Source: Parasedimentitalea marina (GTDB lineage Bacteria > Pseudomonadota > Alphaproteobacteria > Rhodobacterales > Rhodobacteraceae). Taken from it: a stretch of DNA of 64,000 nucleotides. Below, one piece after another: positions 25,425-34,170 of the stretch. Each line of letters opens with the position of its first letter. Position 1 is the first letter of the stretch. The stretch spans positions 1,116,001-1,180,000 of the forward strand of contig NZ_CP033219.1 in the NCBI RefSeq assembly GCF_004006175.1, written 5' to 3'. The notes under the pieces were generated by a model. The model saw only the letters and a program-made list of their open reading frames with translations. It did no database searches and was not told the DNA's origin. The translations under genes and the position numbers were made by a program.

Positions 25425-26327
25425 ATGAGTTTATGGATACCAGTCGCGATTGCGGCAGCTACATTTCAGACCGTGCGGTTCATGCTGCAAAAGGTGCTGG
25501 CCAGTGTCACCCTGTCCGCAGCCGGAGCGACGTTTTCGCGTTTTGCCTATTCGGCGCCGTTTATTCTAACTGGGCTGGCGGCATATCTTTGGGTCTCGGG
25601 GCGGCCACTTCCGGCGCTGACACCAGGGTTCTGGCTGTTTTCGGCCATTGGCGGGCTGTCGCAGATTCTGGCAACGATCTGCGTGGTGGCGCTGTTCAAA
25701 CAACGCAACTTCGCCGTTGGCATCACGTTCAAGAAAACCGAAGTCATTCAGACCGCCCTTGTGGGCTTGCTGGTGTTGGGCGACCAGATCAGCACCTGGG
25801 GCTGGGTGGCAATAGCCCTGGGGCTATGCGCGGTGCTGGTACTGTCCAAAACACCGGGAAGCAGCGGGCCCTGGTGGCAGCATTTGACCAACCGGGCAGC
25901 ACAGCTTGGGCTGGGGTCCGGAGTGCTGTTTGCCTTTTCCGCGGTCAGCTATCGGGGGGCGTCGTTGCAACTGGGCGATCTGGAGCCGGCCTTTCGCGCT
26001 GCGATCACGCTGGCGGTGGTTGTCAGCCTGCAAACCCTGATGATGCTGATCTGGTTGGGGTGGCGCGACAAGGGCGAGATCGCCCGTGTCTGGGCCGCAC
26101 GCAGGATGGCGATCTGGGTTGGCCTGACCAGCATGGGCGGCTCGTTCTGCTGGTTCTGGGCTTTTTCGATGCAGAATGCCGCCTATGTCAAGGCACTGGG
26201 GCAGGTTGAATTGATCCTGTCCATTCTGGCAACGGTACTGTTCTTCAAGGAAAAAATAACCAAGCGAGAGGTGCTCGGAATGGCACTTCTGGTGTTGTCC
26301 ATTCTGGCGCTGGTCTTGGCATTTTAA
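25425..26327 (+). CDS. DMT superfamily (EamA) transporter
   Basis: A 300-residue protein with about 10 transmembrane helices in two repeat halves, each EamA-like. The second half includes GGSFCWFWAFSMQNAAYVKALGQVE, typical of the family. The substrate is unknown. It starts 17 bases after the desaturase stop and converges on the Nudix gene. Confidence 0.88.
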   Translation: MSLWIPVAIAAATFQTVRFMLQKVLASVTLSAAGATFSRFAYSAPFILTGLAAYLWVSGRPLPALTPGFWLFSAIGGLSQILATICVVALFKQRNFAVGITFKKTEVIQTALVGLLVLGDQISTWGWVAIALGLCAVLVLSKTPGSSGPWWQHLTNRAAQLGLGSGVLFAFSAVSYRGASLQLGDLEPAFRAAITLAVVVSLQTLMMLIWLGWRDKGEIARVWAARRMAIWVGLTSMGGSFCWFWAFSMQNAAYVKALGQVELILSILATVLFFKEKITKREVLGMALLVLSILALVLAF

Positions 26328-26341
26328 GTCACGATGCTGGC

Positions 26342-27067
26342 TTAACCAGCGGCTGGCATCTCTTTGCCGTAGAGACGCAGGAACAGACTGGCCTCGTCGG
26401 TATTGCGGAAATAGGGCACCGAAGCAGGCGGCGCCAGATCCGTGACACGGGCGGCAACTTCGGCCAGTACCACCTCAGTTATGAACGGCAGGTCAAACTG
26501 GCGGGCCTGGGAGAGTTTGATCCATTGCAAATGAGACAGCTCGTCCGAGGCGTGGGAAAAATCATCGAGGTCTGTGGCGATCTTTTCCGCGTCAACGAGG
26601 AAAAAACGCGCGTCAAAACGGCGGGGCCGACCCGGTGGGGTTAGGGCACGAAAGACATATTGCAGCCCACTGGCAGAGGGCAGGTAGCCTGCGGAGGCGA
26701 AGGCTTGCCAATCGGCGGGGACGGGGCCTGGCCAGCTGCCTTGGTCACCGAGAACCAAACCCGTTTCCTCCCACAGCTCGCGAATCGCAGCGACGGTCAG
26801 TGCGGTTTGCAACCCGTCCGGGGCCTGATCGGCAAGCCGGGTATGGCAGGTGCCGGAAATCGAAGAGGACAGCGATACCGCCGCATCTGTGGCATCGACG
26901 GCCCCACCGGGAAAGACAAACTTGTTGGGCATAAACGCGGCCTTGGCTCCGCGCTGGCCCATCAAAATAGAGGGATCAGCACCCATCCGGTCGCGCACCA
27001 CAATCACTGTTGCGGCATTGCGCACGGCGGTCTTGTCAACGCCCGGATTACCTTGGTTTGCAGTCAT
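26342..27067 (-). CDS. Nudix hydrolase
   Basis: A 241-residue protein with a Nudix box: VFPGGAVDATD, a long insert, then IRELWEETGL. It hydrolyses a nucleoside diphosphate-linked compound; the long form resembles the NUDT19/RPP4-like group. The ATG at 27067 follows GAGGG and lies 26 bases after the DUF983 stop; the earlier ATG at 27115 lies inside that gene. Confidence 0.9.
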   Translation of the reverse strand: MTANQGNPGVDKTAVRNAATVIVVRDRMGADPSILMGQRGAKAAFMPNKFVFPGGAVDATDAAVSLSSSISGTCHTRLADQAPDGLQTALTVAAIRELWEETGLVLGDQGSWPGPVPADWQAFASAGYLPSASGLQYVFRALTPPGRPRRFDARFFLVDAEKIATDLDDFSHASDELSHLQWIKLSQARQFDLPFITEVVLAEVAARVTDLAPPASVPYFRNTDEASLFLRLYGKEMPAAG

Positions 27068-27092
27068 AAAGCCCTCGCTGTGTGATGGGTCA

Positions 27093-27497
27093 TTATGAGT
27101 CCTGTTCAAACCCATACATTCGTTTTGCCCATTGGTAGGCAATAACAACCCCTTTTAGTCTGGGCAGAAGGTACAGTGACAGGCCGACGCAGCCAATCGT
27201 AAATATTGTGAACAAGACCATGGGTTCAGGGCGCCAGGTGATAAAGACAATATGGATCAGTGGCGCCAGCAGGTGCCCCACTATCAAAATGGTCAAATAG
27301 GCCGGGCCATCGTCGGCGCGGGCCGGTGACAGGTCCAGATCACAACTGTCGCAGCGTGCATTGACCTTGAGATAGGAATGCAGAACCGCACCTTTACCGC
27401 AGCAGGGGCACTTGCGGCGCCAGCCTTTTACCATGGCTGGCAAAGTCGGGCGATCGTTTACGATATCTGAGGCTGGCAGTGTCTGAGTCTCGGTCAT
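27093..27497 (-). CDS. DUF983 membrane protein
   Basis: A 134-residue protein of the DUF983 family. A zinc-ribbon-like CPCCGKG with CDSC 18 residues later comes first, followed by DDGPAYLTILIVGH and two transmembrane helices. Its role is unknown; in some genomes it is near cytochrome oxidase genes. The ATG at 27497 begins the family-like part; a longer open frame from 27872 is not credible. Confidence 0.88.
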   Translation of the reverse strand: MTETQTLPASDIVNDRPTLPAMVKGWRRKCPCCGKGAVLHSYLKVNARCDSCDLDLSPARADDGPAYLTILIVGHLLAPLIHIVFITWRPEPMVLFTIFTIGCVGLSLYLLPRLKGVVIAYQWAKRMYGFEQDS

Positions 27498-27726
27498 GAC
27501 AAATCCTATATGTTTGACCCATCTTTGCGCTCTTCTTGGCGCAACCGAAAGGGGGTGCGCAAGTGTTGCGATGTAATGTCGCGAGTTCCGTTGCGATGTC
27601 GGCGGTTTTTTACCGTGCTTAAACTTTCTGCAATTTTTTTGCCGAATGGGCGACGGAAACCCGGTGATGGGCCGTTTGACTTGCATGATCGGCGGCACAG
27701 GGTCGCCACTAACGAAGGAAATTGAA

Positions 27727-28218
27727 ATGAAAAAAGCAGCTTTCATCGCGGTTATCGTAGGTACAGCCAGCCTTATTGCGACAGGTGCAGTCCTGGCTAA
27801 GGGCGGACCGGGTGGCCAGGGTATGCGCCCATCCTTCGAGGAACTTGACGCAGACGGTAACGGCGAGATCACTCAGGCAGAAATGGACGCAATGAAAGCC
27901 GCCCGGTTTGCCAAGGTCGACACCAATGGTGATGGTCAACTGTCGCTTGAGGAACTGACGGCACGGGGTGTCCAGAAGGCCGCCACACATGCGGAAAAAA
28001 TGTTGGAACGCCGGGACGCCAATGGCGATGGTGTGCTGAGCGCGGATGAGCTGTCAAAGCCGCATCGTTCCGGGAAAATGTTTGACCGGTTTGATGCTGA
28101 CGGAAGCGGCACCATTTCGCAGGAAGAGTTCGAAGAAGCTAGCAATCAAATGCATCAGCGCGGTAAGGGTAAGCATCGCCCCGGGCATCAGTCCGAGGCT
28201 GAAACGGAGCAAAACTGA
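27727..28218 (+). CDS. EF-hand calcium-binding periplasmic protein
   Basis: A 163-residue protein with a signal peptide (ending VLAKG) and four canonical EF loops: DADGNGEITQAE (41-52), DTNGDGQLSLEE (65-76), DANGDGVLSADE (97-108), DADGSGTISQEE (123-134). The C-terminus is His/Lys/Gly-rich. It probably binds calcium in the periplasm, though other divalent metals are possible. A good ribosome site (AAGGA) supports the start. It lies just upstream of an ECF sigma operon, with a GC-rich hairpin between them. Confidence 0.92.
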   Translation: MKKAAFIAVIVGTASLIATGAVLAKGGPGGQGMRPSFEELDADGNGEITQAEMDAMKAARFAKVDTNGDGQLSLEELTARGVQKAATHAEKMLERRDANGDGVLSADELSKPHRSGKMFDRFDADGSGTISQEEFEEASNQMHQRGKGKHRPGHQSEAETEQN

Positions 28219-28257
28219 TTAGTCTGACGTGTATTATAACTCAGATATATCCAAGCG

Positions 28258-28280
28258 GCGGCCCCCGGTTACGGGGCCGC
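28258..28280 (+). promoter_or_regulatory. GC-rich hairpin before the ECF sigma start
   Basis: GCGGCCCC (28258-28265) and GGGGCCGC (28273-28280) form a perfect 8-bp stem with a 7-base loop, ending 2 bases before the sigma ATG. It could be a transcription attenuator between the EF-hand gene and the sigma gene or could limit translation of the sigma factor. Confidence 0.5.
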
Positions 28281-28282
28281 TG

Positions 28283-28867
28283 ATGATGGGCGAGCCGGAT
28301 TCCAACCTGAGCGACGACGCCCTGTTGGTGCTTTATGCCAACGGGGACGGGCGTGCGGTACAGGAGTTGACAATGCGGCTGAGCCCGCGGTGTTTTGGCG
28401 TGGCCATGCGCGTCTTGGGAAATCGGGCCGAGGCCGAGGATGTCACCCAAGAGGCCATGATGCGCCTGTGGCGTATGGCGCCCAACTGGCAGCCGGGGCA
28501 GGCACAATTGTCCACTTGGCTATACCGGGTCGCAATGAACCTGTGTATTGATCTGAAGCGACGCCAGCGTGGCGGATATGTTGACCTGGACGCGGTGCCT
28601 GAACCGGCAGACACCAGCCGCAGTGCCGCTGAGCAGATGCAGGATGGCGCGCGCCAGGATGCGCTGCAGGTGGCCTTGATGCAATTGCCTGAACGGCAGC
28701 GACAGGCTGTGGTTCTGCGCCACATAGAAGAATTAACAAACCCGGAAATTTCTGGGATTATGGATATCAGCGTTGAGGCAGTCGAAAGTCTGACCGCGCG
28801 GGGAAAACGGGCGCTGGCGGCTATTCTGGCCGGGCGCCGCGAGGAGTTGGGGTATAGTGATGGCTGA
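28283..28867 (+). CDS. ECF-type RNA polymerase sigma factor
   Basis: About 194 residues with sigma region 2 (NRAEAEDVTQEAMMRLWR, WLYRVAMNLCIDLKRR) and region 4 (LPERQRQAVVLRHIEELTNPEISGIMDISVEAVESLTARGK). It lacks sigma regions 1 and 3, as in ECF sigma factors. The start is uncertain: an ATG pair at 28283/28286 directly follows a hairpin and has no clear ribosome site. It overlaps the anti-sigma candidate by 8 bases. The sigma/anti-sigma/metal-sensor set recalls Cnr-type nickel/cobalt systems. Confidence 0.88.
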   Translation: MMGEPDSNLSDDALLVLYANGDGRAVQELTMRLSPRCFGVAMRVLGNRAEAEDVTQEAMMRLWRMAPNWQPGQAQLSTWLYRVAMNLCIDLKRRQRGGYVDLDAVPEPADTSRSAAEQMQDGARQDALQVALMQLPERQRQAVVLRHIEELTNPEISGIMDISVEAVESLTARGKRALAAILAGRREELGYSDG

Positions 28868-29237
28868 TACGGACAAAGCAATGCAAGAGCTTGATGATCT
28901 GTTTGCTGCAGCACGGGATACCCCCGCGCCACTGCCGGCCCATCTGGCCAAAGCCATTATGAGTGATGCGCTGATTGCGCGTGCCGAGACCCAGACGCCA
29001 GCGCCTGTGGCGAAAACGCGACTGCGGGCCGGGATCTGGCAGCAGTTGATGGTTGCAATTGGTGGCCTGCCTGCGGTGGGTGGATTGGCTGCGGCCTGTG
29101 CTGTTGGGGTCTGGATCGGTTTGGCTCCGCCGTCGTTCCTGCCTGATCCTGCGCAACTGGTCGGATATACCGAGAGCACCTCGGTGCCCTATGAGAGTTT
29201 TAACCTGGCCACCGTGCTGGGTGAGGAGGTGCAATGA
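28860..29237 (+). CDS. probable anti-sigma factor
   Basis: A 125-residue protein with a short cytoplasmic N-terminal helical part (ELDDLFAAARDTPAPLPAHL) and one transmembrane helix (residues about 70-92), then a short periplasmic tail. The size, topology and place right after the sigma gene are those of a membrane anti-sigma factor. It overlaps the sigma gene by 8 bases and the metal sensor by ATGA. Confidence 0.75.
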   Translation: MADTDKAMQELDDLFAAARDTPAPLPAHLAKAIMSDALIARAETQTPAPVAKTRLRAGIWQQLMVAIGGLPAVGGLAAACAVGVWIGLAPPSFLPDPAQLVGYTESTSVPYESFNLATVLGEEVQ

Positions 29238-29704
29238 GCATAGAAAAACCAGCGAAGATGAAGCTGTGGTTGCGGATCGTTCTTGCGGGCTCGCTGGCCT
29301 TGAATTTGGCCGTCGCCGGCCTGGCCGTTGGCGCTGCAATCCGGTTTCGAGACGAGCCGCGCTTGCGGTCCGGTCCGAGTTTTGGTGCAATGATGTTTCG
29401 GGAATTGGATCACGGTACGCGACGCTCTCTGCGGCAAAAAGCCGGAGGGCATCATGGGAATTTTCACGACCGGCAACGGGCTGAAAGTGAAGCCGTGTTG
29501 AGCCTGCTGCGGGCTGATCCGTTTGATCCGGAAGCCTTGGTCCATTTTATAGAAGAACAGGCAGCAACCGGTTTCGATTTTAAGACAGCCGTGCGAAATG
29601 CTTGGTTGAACAAGGTCAAAACCATGAGTGCCGAGGAACGGGCCGCCTACGCGGACAAGTTGCAGGACAGAATGAGCAAACCGCCCAGGCCGCCGCGGAA
29701 ATGA
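29234..29704 (+). CDS. periplasmic heavy-metal sensor (CnrX/CpxP-like)
   Basis: A 156-residue protein with an N-terminal transmembrane helix and a helical periplasmic part (HHGNFHDRQRAESEAVLSLLRADPFDPEALVHFIEEQ). This is the heavy-metal sensor family of the CnrX/Spy/CpxP group. A HGNFHDRQR segment offers possible metal ligands. It is the last gene of the sigma operon and would release the anti-sigma on metal binding, by analogy. Confidence 0.8.
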   Translation: MSIEKPAKMKLWLRIVLAGSLALNLAVAGLAVGAAIRFRDEPRLRSGPSFGAMMFRELDHGTRRSLRQKAGGHHGNFHDRQRAESEAVLSLLRADPFDPEALVHFIEEQAATGFDFKTAVRNAWLNKVKTMSAEERAAYADKLQDRMSKPPRPPRK

Positions 29705-29814
29705 TGGCATTTTCGGGCGCGGTTGGGGGGGTGTTCTGCAGAGCCTATACCGTCCCGATAAACCGATAGTACTCTCTGAATGCGCCCTGTGCGGGTGACG
29801 TGTTCAGCTACGGC

Positions 29815-31224
29815 CTAGGCGGCAACCGAGCTGAGAGTGACCTGATTGCGGCCTGCGTCTTTTGCACCATAGAGTGCGCGGTCGGCATCGGCGATCAGGT
29901 CGGTCACACTGGGTTGAGATCTGCGGACAGGGCCCGCGCAGGGATTGCCGCCACCGATGGCCAGGCCAATGCTGGTGGTGACGTGGATGGGTTCTTTGAT
30001 ACCCGGCACCTGAAACGGAGTGGCGTTGATCTGGCGGCACAGCTGTTCGGCGACTTCACTGGCCTGCGCGGCACCAAGTCCCGGCATGACAATCATGAAT
30101 TCCTCGCCTCCGACCCGGGCGAGAAGGTCAACTGGGCGCAGTTGTTTCAGCAGCCGGTTCGAGGTTTCGACCAGTACTGCGTCGCCTGCGGGATGGCCGT
30201 AGCGGTCATTGACCTGCTTGAAATGATCCAGATCGATCAGCATCAGAGCGAAATGTTCATCACAGTCAACGGCATTCCGGGCCACGCGGTCCAGGAATGG
30301 TCTGGCATAGCGACGATTGTAAAGGCCGGTCATCGGATCCTCGACCGAGGCGCGCAACCCGTTGCGAACTGTGGCGCGCAACCGGTCAGCGCGGGCCTTG
30401 TGTTGCAGTTGCGTCGACAGGCGCAGGGCCAGTTCATGCACGTTAAAGCCCGAGTGCAAAACGTCGTGGGCACCGCGATCCAGTGCTTCGGCGGCGACAT
30501 GGGCATCAGCCGGGCTGGGGATGGCGATCACAACCGAGTTGCGGGTGGCTGCGCGGGCCCGCAGATCGGCCAACAGGCGCAGCCCGGGGCCAACGGCGGT
30601 CTCGTTCAATTCAACCACAATGACATCAGGAACCGGGTCGGTCATCAACAGTTGGATGTCGCCAATCTGGTGTGGATGCAGATGATAGGGCACCAGGGAC
30701 TGTAACCGGGCGGTCCATTGTGCTGCGGTAGGGGAGTCATGTGCCACCAGGGCAACCTTGGAGTTGCGGATTTCTGCCAGGCATTCACCGATGGACAGCG
30801 GCTGTTCAAAAGCCTGTGCAGCCTCATGCTGCAGGTTCAGATCATCATGACTGTTGCGGGTGCGGATCAGGCTGCGAATGCGGGCCTGCAGGATCACATC
30901 GTCCAACGGCTGGTGTAACACGTCGGAAATGCCTGCAGACAGGGCCTCCATCCGGCTGGCATTGTCGTTTTGGGCTGAAATCGCAACCACCGGAACGTTG
31001 GCAAGTGTCGGATCATTGGCCAAAGCAGTACGCACGTCCATGGCACAGCCATCGGACAGTGTCATTGCCGTTAACACCAGATCCGGGCAACAGCGTTGCG
31101 CCACGGAAAGCGCACTGGCAACACTGTCCGTCTGCACCACGCGGTAATAGGCCGCCGACAGTTGCACCTTTAGCATAATGCGGTTGGTGGCTACACCGTC
31201 TATGATCAGGATAGTGCCTTGCAC
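29815..31224 (-). CDS. PleD-like diguanylate cyclase with two degenerate receivers
   Basis: A 469-residue protein: receiver 1 (residues about 3-120), receiver 2 (about 155-275) and a C-terminal GGDEF domain with active motif GGEEF and an inhibitory RxxD (RPVD) five residues ahead. It would make c-di-GMP in the cytoplasm. In receiver 1 the phosphate-accepting Asp position reads TAMTL after DLVL; in receiver 2 it reads VELN. Both therefore lack the usual Asp. The GTG at 31224 follows AAAGGGA and is preferred to an upstream TTG. It is divergent from DUF3572. Confidence 0.88.
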   Translation of the reverse strand: MQGTILIIDGVATNRIMLKVQLSAAYYRVVQTDSVASALSVAQRCCPDLVLTAMTLSDGCAMDVRTALANDPTLANVPVVAISAQNDNASRMEALSAGISDVLHQPLDDVILQARIRSLIRTRNSHDDLNLQHEAAQAFEQPLSIGECLAEIRNSKVALVAHDSPTAAQWTARLQSLVPYHLHPHQIGDIQLLMTDPVPDVIVVELNETAVGPGLRLLADLRARAATRNSVVIAIPSPADAHVAAEALDRGAHDVLHSGFNVHELALRLSTQLQHKARADRLRATVRNGLRASVEDPMTGLYNRRYARPFLDRVARNAVDCDEHFALMLIDLDHFKQVNDRYGHPAGDAVLVETSNRLLKQLRPVDLLARVGGEEFMIVMPGLGAAQASEVAEQLCRQINATPFQVPGIKEPIHVTTSIGLAIGGGNPCAGPVRRSQPSVTDLIADADRALYGAKDAGRNQVTLSSVAA

Positions 31225-31318
31225 GTGGTTCCCTTTCGACCCTTGCAATTCGACTTAGCCAGAGTCTTTATGACTTGGGTTAACAAACCCTTTCCCGCTC
31301 CCGTAAAAGTGTAATTAA

Positions 31319-31603
31319 ATGCAAAACACCTCTCTCTCCGCCGAAACTTTAGCGCTGCAAGCCCTGGCTTGGTTGGTGGGGAACGAGGAATTGTTGCCTG
31401 TCTTTCTAGGGGCTTCTGGCGCCAGCGAGTCGGATCTAAGGGCGCGGGCAGCAGATCCGGAATTTCTCGGCTCGGTTCTGGACTTTTTGATGATGGACGA
31501 TAGCTGGGTGATCAGTTTTTGTGATGCGCAGGGTTTGGCCTATGAGTCCCCAATGCAGGCCCGGATGTCGCTGCCGGGTGGTGCACAGGTAAACTGGACC
31601 TGA
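31319..31603 (+). CDS. DUF3572 family protein
   Basis: A 94-residue small soluble protein (ALQALAWLVGNEELLPVFL) of DUF3572, which in alphaproteobacteria often lies next to pleD-like genes. Its function is not known. It is divergent from the PleD-like gene and is followed by a HAD hydrolase 39 bases later. Confidence 0.85.
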   Translation: MQNTSLSAETLALQALAWLVGNEELLPVFLGASGASESDLRARAADPEFLGSVLDFLMMDDSWVISFCDAQGLAYESPMQARMSLPGGAQVNWT

Positions 31604-31642
31604 TAGACGGACCCTAACTGCCGTGACCAATAAGGATTCCCC

Positions 31643-32332
31643 ATGCCCGTAGATGCGCTTTTGTTCGACAAAGACGGAACCCTGTTCGATTTTTCAGCCA
31701 CCTGGAATGGTTGGACCGAGACCCTGATCCGTGAGCTGGCGCAGGGACAAGATGATGTCGCACAGGCGCTGGCCAAGGTGTTGGGTTACGATCTGGAGAC
31801 CACGTCCTTTCATCCTGACAGCATCGCGATTGCCTGTGCCAATGCGGAAATCGCCGCAGCCGTTGCCCCGCTTATCGATCACTTGGATCAGGCCGCGATT
31901 GAACAGCATCTGTCGGTGAGTGCGGCTGGTGCCAACCTGGCCGAGGCGGTGCCACTGGGGGCGTTCCTTGACGATCTGTTGGCGCGCGGCAAAGTGTTGG
32001 GGGTGATGACCAACGACGCCGAATTTTCGGCCCGCAGTCAGTTGGAACGCGCAGGCGTGCTGGATCGTTTTGCCTTTGTCGCAGGCTATGACAGCGGCCA
32101 TGGCGCCAAGCCGGATCCGGATCCACTGCTGGCGTTTTGCAAGGCCGTCGGCATTGATCCGGCCCGTACCGCAATGGTGGGCGACAGCCGCCATGACCTG
32201 GAAGCGGGCAATGCGGCCGGCATGCGCCGGATTGGCGTGCTGACCGGACTGGCAAAACGGGATGATTTGGCCCCGCTGGCGGATGTTGTTCTGCCGGATA
32301 TTGGTCACATCCCGGCCTGGCTCGACACCTGA
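31643..32332 (+). CDS. HAD-family hydrolase (phosphoglycolate phosphatase-like)
   Basis: A 229-residue haloacid dehalogenase-type phosphatase. It has motif I (LFDKDGTLFDF), motif II (VMTNDA), the conserved Lys (AKPDPDP), and motif IV (MVGDSRHDLEAGNAAG). The nearest function is phosphoglycolate or related sugar phosphate hydrolysis. It lies in line after DUF3572. Confidence 0.9.
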   Translation: MPVDALLFDKDGTLFDFSATWNGWTETLIRELAQGQDDVAQALAKVLGYDLETTSFHPDSIAIACANAEIAAAVAPLIDHLDQAAIEQHLSVSAAGANLAEAVPLGAFLDDLLARGKVLGVMTNDAEFSARSQLERAGVLDRFAFVAGYDSGHGAKPDPDPLLAFCKAVGIDPARTAMVGDSRHDLEAGNAAGMRRIGVLTGLAKRDDLAPLADVVLPDIGHIPAWLDT

Positions 32333-32343
32333 AAAAGCGCAAA

Positions 32344-32384
32344 CTGGGCACATCTGTACAGCGTGTCTGGGCACATCTGTACAG
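32344..32384. repeat. tandem 18-bp direct repeat upstream of the MttB-family gene
   Basis: CTGGGCACATCTGTACAG occurs at 32344-32361 and again exactly at 32367-32384, separated by CGTGT, for a period of 23 bases. Each unit holds the palindrome TGTACA. It lies about 120 bases upstream of the methyltransferase, so it may be a regulator site. Confidence 0.75.
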
Positions 32385-32503
32385 AAAGTGCCCTCTACGC
32401 CCCATTGAGTGAAGAAAACGACAGAAAATGTCGTGATTGAAGCGGCGATAATCCTGGGAATTGGGCCTGCTGAGACCAGCAGCAGATATTTCAGGAGGCA
32501 ATG

Positions 32504-34063
32504 ATGGCTGAGAGCGCAAGACGCAAGCGGCGCGGCGGTGGACGGGCAGCGGCAGTAGCCCGACGGGGCGAGGCCGCCATCGAGCAGATGCCCTGGCAGA
32601 TTCCGGTCAATGTTGATCGCCCAACCGAGCCGCTGCCGCCCGAAGGCGTTCAGGCGATCCACAATGCAGCCATGCATATCCTCGAAGAGATCGGCGTGGT
32701 GTTTTTGAACCCCGAGGCACTGGCGATCTTTAAGCAGGCGGGCTGCAGGGTCGACGGTGATCTGGTCCGTATGGATCGCGCTTTTGTCATGGAAATGATC
32801 GGCAAGGCGCCCAGCACCTTTAACCTGACCCCGCGCAACCCGGATCGCGCGCTGCCAGTGGGTGGCAATCACATCTTGTTCGGCAATGTCTCATCGCCGC
32901 CGAACTACTGGGATCTGGAGCTGGGCAAAAAGGTTTCGGGGACCCGGGCGCAGTGTCAGGATTTGTTGAAGCTGACCCAGTATTTCAACTGCATTCACTT
33001 TGCCGGAGGTTACCCGGTAGAGCCGGTGGATATCCATGCCTCGGTACGCCACCTGGACGTGCTGTACGACAAGCTGACAATCACGGATAAGGTGATGCAC
33101 GCCTACTCATTGGGTGCTGAGCGGGTCGAAGACGTGATGGAAATGGTCAAAATCGCTGGCGGGCTGTCGGAAGAAGAGTTCCAGTCCAAGCCTCATATGT
33201 ACACCAACATCAACTCGACCTCGCCGCTGAAGCATGACTATCCGATGATCGACGGCTGCCTGCGCATGGTGCGGCGCGGTCAGGCTGTGGTGGTCTCGCC
33301 CTTTACCCTGGCGGGTGCGATGGCGCCGGTGACGATGGCGGGGGCGGTGGCCCAGTCGATTGCGGAATCGCTTTGCGCTATTGCATTGTTCCAATATGTC
33401 GCCCCGGGGTCGGCCTGTGCGATCGGGACGTTTACATCCAATGTGGACATGAAATCCGGCGCGCCTGCTTTTGGCACTCCGGAATACATGCGCTCGACCC
33501 AGATGACCGGGCAGATGGCGCGGTTCTACGGCCTGCCAATGCGCTCCAGCGGCGTGTGCACGGCCAATGTGCCGGATGGACAGGCCATGTGGGAGACCTC
33601 AAACTCGCTTTGGGCCGCAGTTCAGTCCGGCACTCATATGGTTTATCACGCGGCGGGTTGGCTGGAAGGCGGGCTGATCGCCAGCCCAGAGAAGTTCATC
33701 ATGGACTGCGAAGTGTTGCAGCAGATCCAGCGTTATATGCAGCCCGCGACCTTTGCCTTTGGCGAGAATGAGCTGGCCCTGGATACAATCAAAGAGGTTG
33801 GCAATGATGGCCACTTCTTTGGCACTCAGCACACCCAAGACCGATACAGTGATGCGTTTTACCAGCCCTTCCTCAGCGACTGGCGCAACTACGAGGCCTG
33901 GGAAGTTGGCGGCGGCGAGTGGACTGCGCAGCGGGCACATAAATTGTTCAAGGAGATCACCGCAAACTTCGAAGAACCGCCGATGGATGATGCAACCCGG
34001 GGCGCATTGCAGGAGTTTGTTGCCCGTCGCAAAGAAGAAGGCGGCGCGCCAACCGATTTTTAA
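32504..34063 (+). CDS. trimethylamine methyltransferase (MttB) family protein, non-pyrrolysine
   Basis: A 519-residue MttB-superfamily protein. The family segments HILEEIGVVFLNPEAL and GNVSSPPNY/GGYPVEPVD are clear. No in-frame TAG is seen, so it is a non-pyrrolysine member, such as the MtgB glycine betaine methyltransferase type, which transfer methyl groups to a corrinoid protein. No corrinoid protein is adjacent. The second of two ATGs fits the ribosome site (CAGGAGG) better. Its substrate may be a methylated amine; the carnitine genes and transporter in the window would supply betaine. Confidence 0.85.
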   Translation: MAESARRKRRGGGRAAAVARRGEAAIEQMPWQIPVNVDRPTEPLPPEGVQAIHNAAMHILEEIGVVFLNPEALAIFKQAGCRVDGDLVRMDRAFVMEMIGKAPSTFNLTPRNPDRALPVGGNHILFGNVSSPPNYWDLELGKKVSGTRAQCQDLLKLTQYFNCIHFAGGYPVEPVDIHASVRHLDVLYDKLTITDKVMHAYSLGAERVEDVMEMVKIAGGLSEEEFQSKPHMYTNINSTSPLKHDYPMIDGCLRMVRRGQAVVVSPFTLAGAMAPVTMAGAVAQSIAESLCAIALFQYVAPGSACAIGTFTSNVDMKSGAPAFGTPEYMRSTQMTGQMARFYGLPMRSSGVCTANVPDGQAMWETSNSLWAAVQSGTHMVYHAAGWLEGGLIASPEKFIMDCEVLQQIQRYMQPATFAFGENELALDTIKEVGNDGHFFGTQHTQDRYSDAFYQPFLSDWRNYEAWEVGGGEWTAQRAHKLFKEITANFEEPPMDDATRGALQEFVARRKEEGGAPTDF

Positions 34064-34111
34064 CAGGAGATCTGTTGGGGTGCGCCTTGGCGGGTGCGAT
34101 ACGTGGCATTG

Positions 34112-34145
34112 CAACTGCAACCTTCCTGGCAATAGGTTGCAGTTG
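34112..34145. terminator. 11-bp inverted repeat after the MttB-family gene
   Basis: CAACTGCAACC (34112-34122) and GGTTGCAGTTG (34135-34145) are exact reverse complements with a 12-base spacer. It is placed between the MttB-family stop and the DUF4153 start. It could be a terminator or an operator; there is no T run. Confidence 0.5.
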
Positions 34146-34170
34146 AAAGATTAGCCACCGGGAGCCGCCT

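Noticed and set aside
31694..32872. 392-residue minus-strand open frame
   Set aside because: It runs antisense across the HAD and MttB-family genes and has no recognisable domain.
32504..34063. Pyrrolysine-type MttB
   Set aside because: The gene reads through without an in-frame amber codon.
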